A stretch of DNA of 64,000 bases from Glutamicibacter sp. JL.03c. GTDB lineage: Bacteria > Actinomycetota > Actinomycetes > Actinomycetales > Micrococcaceae. Location of the stretch: NCBI RefSeq assembly GCF_025854375.1, contig NZ_CP107575.1, positions 1,116,001 through 1,180,000 on the forward strand, in the 5' to 3' direction. Numbering within the stretch: position 1 is the stretch's first letter; each line of letters begins with the position of its first letter. The position numbers and the translations under genes are program-made. The notes below the pieces were generated by a model, which was not told the DNA's origin, searched no databases, and was given only the letters and a program-made list of their open reading frames with translations. Of this stretch, positions 1-9,465 are shown piece by piece.

Positions 1-2329
1 GATTCCACAGCGAATCCGCGCCGGCTACAACCGCCTGCTGGGCCAGGACCCGCAGGCACCGAAGCCTGCACGCCAGAGCACCCCGGCCGAATTGGATCCG
101 ACGCGCGAACAGCACGACCAGTCCTACCTCTATCCCGAGGACGAGCCGGTGGCCCCGGCCCCGAAGAAGAAGCCAGGATTCTTCGAACGCCGCGCCGCCG
201 CTGCCCGCCAGGTCACCGAGGTCTACGACGTGGACGGACGTGAAAGCACCGAGCGCCCAGGCGATGTCGCCTACGACAAGGCGGTCATCGGACCAGAAGA
301 CTTCTCCGAAGCCTCGACGACCTCGCTGCCGGTCAGCAACCGCAATTCCGGCAAGATCTTCGACGCCGATGAAGCGGCTACGCAGGCCATCGCCCGTCCG
401 GACTTCGATGGCCCCGACGCCAGCGAAGCAGCCACCCAGGCCATCCCGGCCGCGTCGACGCCCAAGCCTGCCGGCCCGCCTCCAGGGGTGAAGCGCCCCA
501 CCAAGGCCGAAAGCGACATGGCCGAGATCATGGCCAACATCGGCCTGAAGGCCGAGCCAGAGGCCACCACCTCCGCCATGGACCAGGTTTCCTCGCGGGC
601 CGCCGGCCTCTCGGCCAGCCCGCAGGCACCAATCCCGGCGCGCAGCGAGCAGCTGCAGCTCTCGGGCGACGTCACCTACACCCTGCCAGAAGACAGCTAC
701 CTGCCCGCCGGCCCGCCGGCCAAGGAAGCCTCGGAAGCCAACCAGGTGGTAGTCGACGCGCTGACCAACACCCTGCAGCAGTTCAAAGTCGACGCCCAGG
801 TCACCGGATTCTCCCGTGGCCCGACGGTGACACGCTACGAAATCGAGCTGTCCCCGGGCACCAAGGTGGAAAAGGTCACGGCCCTGGCCAAGAACATCTC
901 CTACGCGGTGGCCTCATCGGATGTCCGCATCCTTTCGCCGATCCCCGGCAAGTCCGCCATCGGCATCGAGATCCCGAACACCGACAAGGAAGTTGTCGCC
1001 CTCGGCGACGTGCTGCGCAGCAACAACGCCCGCAAGACCGAGCATCCGATGGTGATGGGCGTGGGCAAGGACGTGGAAGGCGGCTTTGTTGTCGCCAATC
1101 TTGCCAAGATGCCGCACCTGTTGGTGGCAGGCGCCACCGGTGCCGGCAAGTCCTCGTTCGTGAACTCGATGATCACCTCGATCCTGATGCGCGCCACCCC
1201 GGATGAGGTGCGCATGGTCATGGTCGACCCCAAGCGCGTGGAACTCACCGCCTATGAGGGCGTGCCGCACCTGATCACCCCGATCATCACCAACCCCAAG
1301 AAGGCCGCCGAAGCCCTGCAATGGGTGGTTCGCGAAATGGACACCCGCTACGACGATCTGGCGAACTTCGGGTACAAGCACATCGACGACTTCAACAAGG
1401 CCGTCAAGGCGGGCAAGGTCCATCCGCCTGAGGGCTCGCAGCGCGTGCTCAAGCCGTACCCGTACCTCTTGGTGATCGTGGACGAGCTCGCCGATTTGAT
1501 GATGGTCGCACCGCGCGATGTGGAAGAGTCGATCGTGCGCATCACCCAGCTGGCTCGTGCCGCCGGTATCCACCTGGTGCTCGCGACCCAGCGTCCATCG
1601 GTGGATGTTGTCACCGGTTTGATCAAGGCCAACGTGCCTTCGCGCATGGCCTTCGCGACCTCCTCGGTCACCGACTCCCGCGTGGTCCTGGACCAGCCGG
1701 GCGCCGAGAAGCTGCTGGGCCAGGGTGACGCCCTGTTCCTGCCCATGGGCACCTCCAAGCCGATGCGTGTGCAGGGCGCCTGGGTGACCGAGTCCGAGAT
1801 CCAGCGCGTGGTCGAACACGTCAAGACGCAGCTGGCCCCGGAATACCGCGAAGATGTCATTCCGGCCGCCGAGAAGAAGAAGCAGATCGACGAGGACATC
1901 GGAGACGATCTGGACCTGCTGCTGCAGGCCACCGAATTGGTGGTCACCAGCCAGTTCGGTTCCACCTCGATGCTGCAGCGCAAGCTGCGTGTCGGCTTCG
2001 CCAAGGCAGGACGCCTGATGGACTTGATGGAATCGCGCGGAGTCGTAGGACCTTCCGAGGGCTCCAAGGCCCGCGACGTGCTCATCCAGCCCGATGACCT
2101 GCCGATGGTGCTGGCCGCCATGCGCGGCGACGATCCTGCCACTACCGCGCCGTCAGCCACCGAAGCCGCGCTGGTGCAGGAAGCCAAGGTGAACCACGCG
2201 GATCCGGTGGCCGAGTACGCCGAAGACCTGGTGGCCAAGGATCTGGATGATCGCCCGCAAGCCGTTGACTACTTCGACGGCTCCGACGAACCCGGCGAAG
2301 ACGCCTGGGACCTGACAGGAAGAAACTAG
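1..2329 (+). CDS. ftsK: DNA translocase FtsK (3' part, truncated by window edge)
   Basis: FtsK is the septal DNA pump that moves chromosome termini through the closing division site and activates XerCD recombination. The reading frame is open from base 2 with no stop upstream, so the N-terminal membrane part lies outside the window. Visible parts are a charged, Ala/Pro-rich linker, the motor domain with Walker A GATGAGKS (about 1129-1152) and Walker [10 protein letters not shown] (about 1471-1497), and the C-terminal winged-helix gamma domain (about 1915-2100) that reads KOPS-type sites. The acidic tail ends in TAG at 2327-2329, 5 bases before pgsA, so the two are probably cotranscribed. Family assignment is secure. 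Confidence 0.97.
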   Translation, partial: IPQRIRAGYNRLLGQDPQAPKPARQSTPAELDPTREQHDQSYLYPEDEPVAPAPKKKPGFFERRAAAARQVTEVYDVDGRESTERPGDVAYDKAVIGPEDFSEASTTSLPVSNRNSGKIFDADEAATQAIARPDFDGPDASEAATQAIPAASTPKPAGPPPGVKRPTKAESDMAEIMANIGLKAEPEATTSAMDQVSSRAAGLSASPQAPIPARSEQLQLSGDVTYTLPEDSYLPAGPPAKEASEANQVVVDALTNTLQQFKVDAQVTGFSRGPTVTRYEIELSPGTKVEKVTALAKNISYAVASSDVRILSPIPGKSAIGIEIPNTDKEVVALGDVLRSNNARKTEHPMVMGVGKDVEGGFVVANLAKMPHLLVAGATGAGKSSFVNSMITSILMRATPDEVRMVMVDPKRVELTAYEGVPHLITPIITNPKKAAEALQWVVREMDTRYDDLANFGYKHIDDFNKAVKAGKVHPPEGSQRVLKPYPYLLVIVDELADLMMVAPRDVEESIVRITQLARAAGIHLVLATQRPSVDVVTGLIKANVPSRMAFATSSVTDSRVVLDQPGAEKLLGQGDALFLPMGTSKPMRVQGAWVTESEIQRVVEHVKTQLAPEYREDVIPAAEKKKQIDEDIGDDLDLLLQATELVVTSQFGSTSMLQRKLRVGFAKAGRLMDLMESRGVVGPSEGSKARDVLIQPDDLPMVLAAMRGDDPATTAPSATEAALVQEAKVNHADPVAEYAEDLVAKDLDDRPQAVDYFDGSDEPGEDAWDLTGRN

Positions 2330-2334
2330 AAACC

Positions 2335-2937
2335 ATGAGCGAGCAAGCTGGCCACGGCGCCCAGCCACCGGTACCGACGCTGAACATCGCCAATGTGCTC
2401 ACGACCATCCGCATCATCATAGTGCCTTTCTTCGTCTGGGCGCTGCTGGCCGATGATTCGCAGCAGGGCTTATGGCGCTGGGTTGCCCTGGTGCTGTTCG
2501 TCCTGGCCATGTACACGGACAAGCTGGATGGGGACCTGGCACGCAGCCGCGGGCTGATCACCAACTTCGGCAAGATCGCCGACCCGATCGCCGACAAGCT
2601 GCTCACTGGATCCGCGCTCGTCTGCTTCTCGATCCTGGCCGAGCTTCCATGGTGGGTCACCATCGTGATTCTGGTTCGGGAGTGGGGCATCACCCTGCTG
2701 CGCGTTGTGGTCATCCGTTATGGGGTCATTGCCGCGAATATGGGCGGCAAGGTCAAGACCGTTTTGCAGTCGGTCGTGATCGGCCTTTACCTGCTTCCAT
2801 ACACGCAGACCATCGAATGGCTGCACACTGTTGCCTGGTACCTGATGCTGCTGACCGTGGCGGTGACGGTAGTGACCGGTGTGGAGTACCTGATCAAGGC
2901 AGGCCAGCTGGTCGCCGCTTCCAAGAAGCAGAAGTAG
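2335..2937 (+). CDS. pgsA: CDP-diacylglycerol--glycerol-3-phosphate 3-phosphatidyltransferase
   Basis: Integral membrane enzyme, 200 residues, that makes phosphatidylglycerol-phosphate from CDP-diacylglycerol and glycerol-3-phosphate, the precursor of phosphatidylglycerol and cardiolipin. The complete CDP-alcohol phosphotransferase signature D-x2-DG-x2-AR-x8-G-x3-D-x3-D is present (DKLDGDLAR, then G, then DPIAD), with all metal-binding aspartates. Several hydrophobic helices flank it. The ATG at 2335 follows an AGGAAGAAA ribosome site lying in the end of ftsK. The substrate could in principle be inositol phosphate, but the neighbourhood (ftsK, cinA, clgR) is the usual pgsA position in Actinobacteria. 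Confidence 0.93.
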   Translation: MSEQAGHGAQPPVPTLNIANVLTTIRIIIVPFFVWALLADDSQQGLWRWVALVLFVLAMYTDKLDGDLARSRGLITNFGKIADPIADKLLTGSALVCFSILAELPWWVTIVILVREWGITLLRVVVIRYGVIAANMGGKVKTVLQSVVIGLYLLPYTQTIEWLHTVAWYLMLLTVAVTVVTGVEYLIKAGQLVAASKKQK

Positions 2938-2947
2938 GTTCCAGGCC

Positions 2948-3433
2948 ATGATGAAGCCGCAGGCTCCCATCGTCATTGCAACAGCTATCGAACGGGGCGT
3001 TCAGCTGGCCACGGCAGAGTCCCTCACGGCTGGGATGATCGCCGCCCGCTTGGCTGAAGTGCCTGGCGCATCGGCTGTGTTGCGCGGGGGAGTTGTCAGC
3101 TATTCCTCCGACGTGAAGCGGCAGCTGCTCGGCGTTGACGCGCAGCTGCTTGAAGCCCAGGGGTCGGTTGATCCCGAGGTCGCTCGGCAGATGGCGGTTG
3201 GCGCGCTGCAAGCTTGCGGTGCGGACCTGGCCGTCTCGGCCACGGGCGTCGCCGGACCGGATGCACACGACGGCAAGGCTGTTGGGACGGTCTACATCGG
3301 CTGGGCCACGGGCGAAGAATCGGGATCCAAAGTTCATCACTTTGTTGGTGACCGAGCCCAGATTCGCGAGCAAAGCGCCACGGCGGCACTTCAGCAGTTG
3401 GCTGCCATCTTGAATAAAGCTTCTTCACAGTAA
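2948..3433 (+). CDS. pncC: CinA C-terminal family protein / nicotinamide-nucleotide amidohydrolase PncC
   Basis: A stand-alone CinA C-terminal domain of 161 residues. Characterised members hydrolyse nicotinamide mononucleotide to nicotinic acid mononucleotide, recycling pyridine nucleotides. The family motifs AESLTAGMIAARL near the N-terminus, GGVVSYS, and SATGVAGPD are all present; the N-terminal MoaB-like domain of full-length CinA is missing, as is usual in Actinobacteria. It starts 10 bases after pgsA, at the first of two consecutive ATG codons, and is probably cotranscribed with it. NMN deamidase activity is inferred from the family. Confidence 0.9.
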   Translation: MMKPQAPIVIATAIERGVQLATAESLTAGMIAARLAEVPGASAVLRGGVVSYSSDVKRQLLGVDAQLLEAQGSVDPEVARQMAVGALQACGADLAVSATGVAGPDAHDGKAVGTVYIGWATGEESGSKVHHFVGDRAQIREQSATAALQQLAAILNKASSQ

Positions 3434-3721
3434 GACGCGCAAGACTATGATTCCCGAGATATTTCGCAAAAATCGTGCTTTATGTGGAATGTGTCTCATT
3501 TTTCAGATTAGGCTGAGGATCGGGGAACAAAATCGTATGACCCGCCGTTGTACGAATTACAGGGCCACAAGGATGGCCCCCGTATTAAACAGATCTTCGA
3601 GATGGACCTAGGAGCAAAGGCTAAATTTATGGTCAAGCAACCCGTTACTGTCAATGGTGTTGTCCGTTGGCGCGATATGGGAGAAGCCCATACGGTCCAG
3701 CCCGAGAAGGAGGAGCACAAA

Positions 3722-4042
3722 ATGGTAGTACTCCGTCATGAAATCGGCGATGTTCTGCGCGACGTCCGTCAGCGCCAAGGACGCACCCTTCGCGAGGTTT
3801 CACATAGCGCCCGAGTTTCCCTCGGATATCTTTCCGAAGTTGAACGCGGTCAGAAAGAAGCATCCTCGGAGCTGCTTTCCTCGATTTGCGTGGCGCTAGA
3901 AATCCCCCTGTCCCTGATGCTCCGTGAGGTATCCGAGCGTGTAGCACTGGCCGAAGGTATCGCCATCCCTGATACCGTGCCTACCGACATGGCCAACGAG
4001 TTCGCTGACAAGAGCGCCGGAAAGCCATTGGCTTCGGTCTAA
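3722..4042 (+). CDS. clgR: XRE-family transcriptional activator ClgR
   Basis: A 106-residue helix-turn-helix regulator closely resembling ClgR, the actinobacterial activator of clpP/clpC protease genes and other stress-response genes. The N-terminal HTH runs over about residues 8-62, with the family signature [31 protein letters not shown]. The ATG at 3722 is chosen because it follows a strong AGAAGGAGGAG site and gives the usual family length. The frame stays open upstream to 3548, but that stretch lacks family similarity and a ribosome site. In relatives ClgR ends in Ala residues and is itself degraded by Clp; here the end is ASV. The 288 bases upstream probably hold its promoter. Confidence 0.93.
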   Translation: MVVLRHEIGDVLRDVRQRQGRTLREVSHSARVSLGYLSEVERGQKEASSELLSSICVALEIPLSLMLREVSERVALAEGIAIPDTVPTDMANEFADKSAGKPLASV

Positions 4043-4096
4043 GTCCAAAAAATCTTATGGTGTCCGCTACTCAGTAATCGAGTTTTCCGGAACCGC

Positions 4097-4131
4097 ACAA
4101 GGAGCCCACGCTCACCGCGTGGGCTCCTTGT
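4097..4131 (+). terminator. Hairpin terminator after clgR
   Basis: A perfect 15-bp inverted repeat (4097-4111 with 4117-4131) around a 5-base loop, 55 bases after the clgR stop. The downstream T-run is weak. It separates clgR from the DUF3046 gene. Confidence 0.75.
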
Positions 4132-4154
4132 CTATGTCATGGGAGAATAACTAG

Positions 4155-4379
4155 GTGAAGATCAGCGATTTCTGGCGCAACATGGAGGCCGAGTTCGGGC
4201 CGCGGTACTCGCACGTCCTGGCCGACTCCATGGCGCTGACCGAACTTGAGAGCCTTACGCCTTCCGAGGCATTGAACAAGGGCATCAAGCCCAAGCAAAT
4301 CTGGGAAGCGCTATGCCGCGCCCAGGATGTTCCCGCAGAGCGCTGGCTCGGCGTGGATATCGAACCCAAGGATTCCTAG
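4155..4379 (+). CDS. DUF3046 family protein
   Basis: A 74-residue soluble protein of the DUF3046 family, which in Actinobacteria almost always lies just upstream of recA. It begins MKISDFWRNMEAEFG and contains the family pattern of a buried Trp, SHVLADSMAL and the C-terminal PAERWLG. The GTG start at 4155 has a GGGAGAA site 7 bases upstream. No catalytic motif is visible and no function is known to me. The conserved linkage suggests a link to recA expression or DNA repair, but the recA SOS box lies between the two genes. Confidence 0.85.
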   Translation: MKISDFWRNMEAEFGPRYSHVLADSMALTELESLTPSEALNKGIKPKQIWEALCRAQDVPAERWLGVDIEPKDS

Positions 4380-4432
4380 CCATACAACTCGAAAATTGTG
4401 TTTTCGAAACTTCGAAAATGCCGTGTTGGATT

Positions 4433-4448
4433 TCGAACATCTGTTCGG
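4433..4448. promoter_or_regulatory. LexA-binding SOS box upstream of recA
   Basis: TCGAACATCTGTTCGG matches the CGAACNNNNGTTCG operator of Actinobacteria and Firmicutes at every consensus base. A TATCCT -10 element at 4456-4461 lies just downstream, so the box overlaps the -35 region of the inferred recA promoter. Two further CGAAAA-type half-palindromes at about 4389-4419 may be weak extra sites. The recA leader is then about 150 bases long. Confidence 0.9.
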
Positions 4449-4619
4449 ATATGGTTATCCTAGAAACAACGCAGGAAACTGCACCAAAAACTTAAGCACT
4501 GAGATTGTCCACACTGGCGGGCTATCGGGGTCCAAAGTGTCGGTGGACGAGCATACTGTCTACAGCAGGACATAAATCATGAGCAGGTCGCTATCGGCTT
4601 GCACGAGCAAAGGTGAACC

Positions 4620-5672
4620 ATGGCAGCAAATAATGATCGAGAAAAGGCACTAGAGGCTGTCCTCGGCCAAATTGACAAGGCCTATGGCAAGGGCTCGGTC
4701 ATGCGCCTGGGCGATGAAACCCGTGCGCCTATTGAAGTGATCCCAACCGGTTCGGTCGCATTGGATGTCGCTCTGGGAATTGGCGGCCTGCCACGCGGAC
4801 GCGTCGTAGAAATCTACGGCCCGGAATCTTCGGGTAAGACCACCGTGGCACTTCATGCTGTTGCCAGCGCGCAGAAGGCTGGCGGCGTCGCCGCCTTCAT
4901 CGATGCTGAGCACGCCTTGGATCCGGAATACGCCAAGAAGCTCGGCGTAGATACCGATGCGCTTCTGGTTTCCCAGCCAGATACCGGTGAACAGGCACTG
5001 GAAATCATGGATATGCTCGTAGGCTCCGGCGCGTTGGACATCATCGTTATCGACTCCGTGGCAGCACTGGTACCACGTGCCGAAATCGAAGGCGAAATGG
5101 GCGATAGCCACGTCGGTCTTCAGGCTCGACTGATGTCGCAGGCTCTGCGCAAGATCACCGGTCGCCTGTCGGCATCCAAGACCACCGCGATCTTCATCAA
5201 CCAGCTGCGTGAAAAGATCGGCGTCTTCTTCGGCAGCCCTGAGACCACCACCGGTGGTAAGGCCCTGAAGTTCTACGCTTCGGTTCGTATCGATATTCGC
5301 CGTATTGAAACCCTGAAAGAGGGCACCAACCCGGTGGGTAACCGTACCCGCTGCAAGGTCGTCAAGAACAAGATGGCTCCTCCTTTCAAGCAGGCTGAAT
5401 TCGACATCCTCTACGGTCACGGAATCTCGCGCGAAGGCTCGCTGATTGACATGGGTGTTGAGCATAACCTGGTCAAGAAGTCCGGTGCATGGTTCACCTA
5501 CGATGGAGACCAGCTGGGCCAGGGCAAGGAAAATGCCCGTCGCTTCCTGCGCGATAACCCAGACCTGTCTGACGAACTCGAGCGTCAGATCTTGCAGAAG
5601 CTTGGCGTCCTGCCAAAGGACGAAGTTGAAGAAGACGAGACAGAACTGCGAGTTGTCGAGGGCGACAAGTAG
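4620..5672 (+). CDS. recA: Recombinase RecA
   Basis: RecA forms the nucleoprotein filament for homologous recombination and stimulates LexA self-cleavage. The 350-residue protein has Walker A GPESSGKT at residues 67-74, the second ATPase region ending in [11 protein letters not shown], loop L1/L2 sequences including [27 protein letters not shown], and a typical acidic C-terminal tail. The ATG at 4620 follows AAAGGTGAACC. The last base of its TAG is the first base of the recX start, so recA and recX are translationally coupled. An SOS box at 4433-4448 shows LexA control. Confidence 0.99.
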   Translation: MAANNDREKALEAVLGQIDKAYGKGSVMRLGDETRAPIEVIPTGSVALDVALGIGGLPRGRVVEIYGPESSGKTTVALHAVASAQKAGGVAAFIDAEHALDPEYAKKLGVDTDALLVSQPDTGEQALEIMDMLVGSGALDIIVIDSVAALVPRAEIEGEMGDSHVGLQARLMSQALRKITGRLSASKTTAIFINQLREKIGVFFGSPETTTGGKALKFYASVRIDIRRIETLKEGTNPVGNRTRCKVVKNKMAPPFKQAEFDILYGHGISREGSLIDMGVEHNLVKKSGAWFTYDGDQLGQGKENARRFLRDNPDLSDELERQILQKLGVLPKDEVEEDETELRVVEGDK

Positions 5673-6541
5673 TGTCCTCAAACTTCCAACGACGTAGCGT
5701 CCGCCCCGGAAGCAAATCCGGGTCGGACGCTACGTCCGTTTCGAAAGAGTTTCAAGGAAGCTTTGACGACATGCCGGATTGGGCGAAGCCTGATCCACAA
5801 GAAATGCAGGACCGCGGTGAAAAGCCGAGAAGCGGTGGATCAACCGAATCGAGACTTCCTGAACACGGTAATCGCCGCATCATTATTCCTGCGCCGGCAG
5901 AGAGCAAAAAGCAGGAGAGCGTTGATGAACTGCGCGCGGCGATGGAACGCATCGTTGCCGCTCCGGCCCCAGAGAAGCCCTCGAAAAAGGAACGACGCGA
6001 GGCGCGCGAAGCCCGCAAGGTTGCCCGGGAATCTGGGGAGTCTGAAGAGCTGACTGGCGAGCAATGGCGGGAGAAGGCACGAGGCATCCTGCTGCGCCAG
6101 CTCACCGCAAGCGATAAGACCGCAAAGCAGCTCAAGGACAAGCTGCTGGAAAAAGACTGCCCGGAGGATATCGCCGACGAAGTCATCGAGCGATATGCAG
6201 AAATCAGCCTCGTTGACGACCAGCGTTTTGCCAAGTCCTGGGTCGTCACCCGGGCCCGCTCTCGAGGACTCGCACGTGGTGCAATCAAACATGAACTGCG
6301 TTCCAAAGGCGTAGACGATGAGCTCGCGGCCGAGGCCCTGGAACAAATTGATGATGAAGCCGAGGAACGGCGAGCCAGGGAACTGGTGCGCGCCAAGCTT
6401 CGTCCGGAATCAATGGGAGTGGACCGGGATAAGGCGCTGCGCCGCCTGGTCGGAATGCTGGGGCGCAAAGGCTATAACGGTTCTATGGCGTTCAAGGTAG
6501 CCCGTGAGGAGTGGGAAGAGCGATTCAGGTCTGTTGACTAG
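5672..6541 (+). CDS. recX: Regulatory protein RecX
   Basis: RecX binds the RecA filament and restrains its activity. Residues about 145-289 form the three-helix repeats of the family (LRQLTASDKTAKQLKDKL, YAEISLVDDQRFAKSW, GLARGAIKHELRSKG, and a last repeat in LVGMLGRKGYNGSMAFKV). The first 135 residues are charged, low-complexity and unlike most RecX proteins. The GTG at 5672 overlaps the recA stop by one base. An ATG at 5771 with AAGGAAG ten bases upstream is an alternative start that would place the large hairpin at 5691-5736 in the intergenic region. The end overlaps the convergent gene by four bases. Confidence 0.93.
   Translation: MSSNFQRRSVRPGSKSGSDATSVSKEFQGSFDDMPDWAKPDPQEMQDRGEKPRSGGSTESRLPEHGNRRIIIPAPAESKKQESVDELRAAMERIVAAPAPEKPSKKERREAREARKVARESGESEELTGEQWREKARGILLRQLTASDKTAKQLKDKLLEKDCPEDIADEVIERYAEISLVDDQRFAKSWVVTRARSRGLARGAIKHELRSKGVDDELAAEALEQIDDEAEERRARELVRAKLRPESMGVDRDKALRRLVGMLGRKGYNGSMAFKVAREEWEERFRSVD
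5691..5736 (+). promoter_or_regulatory. Large hairpin at the recA-recX junction
   Basis: A 13-bp perfect outer stem (5691-5703 with 5724-5736) and a 6-bp inner stem (5705-5710 with 5717-5722), separated by a single C-T mismatch and closed by an AGCAAA loop. It starts 19 bases after the recA stop, inside the annotated recX frame. No strong T-run follows. It looks like an attenuator or mRNA-stabilising structure that would set the recA:recX ratio. Confidence 0.7.
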
Positions 6542-6843
6542 CGTTTCTTCCGGCCTCGTGTCGGCCCCTTGCCCAGGCGGAATAGCCAGTCGTCGAAACT
6601 TTGGTATACCCATAGGCAGATCGCGGTAATTCCAACTAATGCAGAACCCACGCCAACGTTGAAAAGCAGATCATCTGTTTTGTAATCGATTGGCGGGATG
6701 ACGCCGATGATGATCGGAATGGCAAAGAGGAATAGGGCAGTGAGCGAAGCCATCCACCAGTGGAATACCTTCATTGAGCGCGACAGGGGAAGCGAAGCCC
6801 GCTTTGAAGGCCTGCTGGCTTGTCCTCCAGAGTTTTCTCCCAT
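6538..6843 (-). CDS. Small membrane protein of unknown function
   Basis: A 101-residue protein with a basic N-terminus, two hydrophobic helices (one from about ASLTALFLFAIPIIIGVI, one from VGVGSALVGITAICLWVY) separated by a short acidic loop, and a basic C-terminus rich in Lys and Arg. It probably sits in the cytoplasmic membrane with both ends inside. I do not recognise the family. The ATG at 6843 is preferred over a TTG at 6855; a third choice is the internal ATG at 6774 just before the first helix. It converges on recX, and the two stop codons share the bases CTAG (6538-6541). Confidence 0.7.
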   Translation of the reverse strand: MGENSGGQASRPSKRASLPLSRSMKVFHWWMASLTALFLFAIPIIIGVIPPIDYKTDDLLFNVGVGSALVGITAICLWVYQSFDDWLFRLGKGPTRGRKKR

Positions 6844-6999
6844 GGGGCAGCGCAATCCTTTGTATCATCAACAGGTGGAACAACTCGACTCTATCGGAAA
6901 TTGTCGACGACAGGCATGGGTTTATCCACGAGCATCAGGCTCCGATAGGAAAGCATTCTCCCTAGGGTTGCCTACATTTCAGCTCCTTGAAAATTTCGG

Positions 7000-7005
7000 T
7001 AATCT
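7000..7005 (+). promoter_or_regulatory. -10 element of a probable leaderless miaB promoter
   Basis: TAATCT lies exactly 6 bases before the miaB GTG, so transcription would start at or next to the start codon. The -35 region is not convincing. Confidence 0.5.
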
Positions 7006-7011
7006 TGAAGG

Positions 7012-8541
7012 GTGACTGAGCAACAAACCGTGAGCAACCCGGCAACTGAAGAATCGTCGCGTACCTATGAAGTACGCACCTTCGGCTGCCAGATGAACGT
7101 CCATGATTCCGAGCGTCTTTCGGGCCTTCTGGAAGACGCCGGGCTAAGCCGCAAGCCCGAAGAGCTCAAGGATGATGTTGCTGACGTTGTCGTCTTCAAC
7201 ACCTGCGCCGTTCGGGAAAATGCGGATAACAAGCTCTACGGAAACCTCGGTATCCTCAAGAACATCAAAGCCGAACGCCCCGGAATGCAGATCGCCGTCG
7301 GAGGCTGCCTGGCGCAGAAAGACCGAGACACCATCTTGAAAAAGGCCCCTTGGGTCGACGTGGTATTCGGTACACACAACATCGGCTCATTGCCTACCTT
7401 GCTGGCACGTTCCGAGCACAACAAGAAGGCAGAACTAGAGATCCTCGAGTCCCTGGATGTGTTCCCATCAACGTTGCCAACACGACGCGAGTCGGTATAC
7501 GCAGGCTGGGTATCCATCTCGGTGGGCTGCAACAACACCTGCACTTTCTGCATCGTCCCCTCCTTGCGAGGCAAGGAACGGGACCGCCGTCCCGGCGAGA
7601 TACTGGCTGAGATCCAAGCACTGGTTGATGACGGAGCCATCGAAGTAACCCTGCTGGGTCAGAACGTGAACTCATACGGCGTTGAATTCGGTGATCGACT
7701 AGCCTTCGGCAAGCTCCTGCGCGCTTGCGGCGAAATCGAAGGGCTCGAACGCGTTCGCTTCACCAGCCCGCACCCGGCTGCATTCACCGACGACGTCATT
7801 GAGACCATGGCCGAAACGCCCAATGTGATGCCGCAGCTGCATATGCCATTGCAGTCCGGCTCCGACAAGGTGCTCAAGGACATGCGCCGCTCCTACCGTT
7901 CCAAGAAGTTCCTGGGAATCCTGGACAAGGTGCGAGAGCGCATTCCCCATGCCGCGATCACCACCGACATCATTGTCGGTTTCCCTGGGGAAACCGAAGA
8001 AGACTTCCAGGCGACCTTGGATGTCGTTGAGGCTTCGCGCTTTTCCTCGGCATTCACCTTCCAGTACTCCAAGCGCCCTGGGACTCCAGCGGCCAGCCTT
8101 GAAGATCAGCTGCCAAAGGCTGTCGTCCAAGAGCGCTACGAGCGTCTTACCGCATTGCAGGATCGAATCGCCAAGGAAGAAAACGCGAGGCAACTGGGAC
8201 GCACCGTGGAGGTCATGGTGACCGAACAGTCCGGGCGCAAGGCTGAGGAAACCCATCGCCTCGCTGGCCGTGCGCAGGATCAGCGACTCGTGCATTTCTC
8301 TGTGCCTGAAGGCGCAGAAGCGCCGCGACCAGGCGATCTGGTGACGTTGCCGGTGACTGAGGTTGCGGCCTTCCACCTGATCTCGGATCCAAGCATTGAC
8401 CAATACTCGTTGCGCCGTTCCCGTGCCGGCGATGCGTGGGATCGATCCCAGGCAGAGAGCTGTGGCGTTCCAACTCCAGGAACCAGCAACGCAGCGGGGC
8501 GAACGAACCTTGGCATGCCGACCCTCAAGGTGCGCAGCTAA
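7012..8541 (+). CDS. miaB: tRNA-2-methylthio-N6-dimethylallyladenosine synthase MiaB
   Basis: Radical-SAM methylthiotransferase that adds the 2-methylthio group to i6A37 of tRNAs reading UNN codons, acting after MiaA. The N-terminal domain carries the three cysteines of the second iron-sulfur cluster ([20 protein letters not shown]). The radical-SAM cluster cysteines C173, C177 and C180 lie in GCNNTCTFC, and a TRAM RNA-binding domain lies near residues 385-460. The tail after [14 protein letters not shown] is extra but typical of Micrococcaceae. It precedes miaA by 4 bases, so both steps of the modification are made from one transcript. Confidence 0.97.
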   Translation: MTEQQTVSNPATEESSRTYEVRTFGCQMNVHDSERLSGLLEDAGLSRKPEELKDDVADVVVFNTCAVRENADNKLYGNLGILKNIKAERPGMQIAVGGCLAQKDRDTILKKAPWVDVVFGTHNIGSLPTLLARSEHNKKAELEILESLDVFPSTLPTRRESVYAGWVSISVGCNNTCTFCIVPSLRGKERDRRPGEILAEIQALVDDGAIEVTLLGQNVNSYGVEFGDRLAFGKLLRACGEIEGLERVRFTSPHPAAFTDDVIETMAETPNVMPQLHMPLQSGSDKVLKDMRRSYRSKKFLGILDKVRERIPHAAITTDIIVGFPGETEEDFQATLDVVEASRFSSAFTFQYSKRPGTPAASLEDQLPKAVVQERYERLTALQDRIAKEENARQLGRTVEVMVTEQSGRKAEETHRLAGRAQDQRLVHFSVPEGAEAPRPGDLVTLPVTEVAAFHLISDPSIDQYSLRRSRAGDAWDRSQAESCGVPTPGTSNAAGRTNLGMPTLKVRS

Positions 8542-8545
8542 CCCG

Positions 8546-9454
8546 ATGGCCGCTACTAACTTGCCGGTCATCGCCATCGTCGGGCCCACCGGAACCGGTA
8601 AATCGGACCTGGCGATTGCACTGGCCCAGGAACTGGGCGGGGAAATTGTCAATTCCGACGCACTGCAGTTCTATCGCGGAATGGATATCGGCACAGCGAA
8701 ACTGTCGGTCTCCGAACGCGGGGGCGTAGAGCACCATTTGATGGATATCCTGGACATTACGGAAGAGGCTTCAGTCGCTGCCTTCCAGGAGCAAGCGCGA
8801 GCACAATTCAGCCGCATTCGTGCTCGAGGCAAAATGCCGGTGATGGTTGGCGGGTCAGGGCTCTATGTCCGCGCAGCGCTGGATGTCATCGATTTTCCGC
8901 CTACTGATCCGGACGTCAGGAAGAAGCTGGAAGCAGAAGTGGAGCGGCAGGGCGATGGGGAGCTTCGCCGCCGCCTCGCCGCTGTGGACCCGGAGTCGGC
9001 GGCACGCAACCTGGATTTGCGCCGGGCCATCAGGGCGCTGGAAGTCTATGAAATCTCCGCGCGTCCGTTCAGCTCCTACATGCCACAGCGCGAGTACATC
9101 GCCCCGGCACTGCAGATCGGACTAAATTATGATCGTCCAGCGTTACATGAAGCATTGGAAGCACGTGTGTACAAAATGGATGCGATGGGACTGGCTGAAG
9201 AAGTAGCCGGATTGCTCGAACGCGGCTTGCGCGACGGCAAGACAGCCTCTCGTGCCATTGGATACCAGCAGTACACAGATTATCTAGACGGGACCATTAC
9301 CAGGGCTGAAGCCATCAGCCAGACGGTGATAGCTACCAGGAAATTTGCCCGACGCCAGATCACATGGTTCAACGCAGACCCACGGGTCAGCTGGTTGAAC
9401 CCCACCGAGCCGGACCTCATTGGCAAGGCACTTGCCTTGATCGGCAAGTCGTAA
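8546..9454 (+). CDS. miaA: tRNA dimethylallyltransferase MiaA
   Basis: Transfers the dimethylallyl group to A37 of tRNAs, making the substrate of MiaB. The protein has 302 residues, with the P-loop GPTGTGKS near residues 12-19, the [17 protein letters not shown] segment that binds the target adenine, and GGSGLYVRA. The frame is open further upstream to 8396 inside miaB, but the ATG at 8546 places the conserved start [13 protein letters not shown] correctly. It is followed after 11 bases by dapF and is probably in the same operon. Confidence 0.96.
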   Translation: MAATNLPVIAIVGPTGTGKSDLAIALAQELGGEIVNSDALQFYRGMDIGTAKLSVSERGGVEHHLMDILDITEEASVAAFQEQARAQFSRIRARGKMPVMVGGSGLYVRAALDVIDFPPTDPDVRKKLEAEVERQGDGELRRRLAAVDPESAARNLDLRRAIRALEVYEISARPFSSYMPQREYIAPALQIGLNYDRPALHEALEARVYKMDAMGLAEEVAGLLERGLRDGKTASRAIGYQQYTDYLDGTITRAEAISQTVIATRKFARRQITWFNADPRVSWLNPTEPDLIGKALALIGKS

Positions 9455-9465
9455 GAGGAACCACC

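Noticed and set aside
3548-3721. In-frame N-terminal extension of ClgR
   Set aside because: No ribosome site and no family similarity. The ATG at 3722 with AAGGAGG gives the standard ClgR length.
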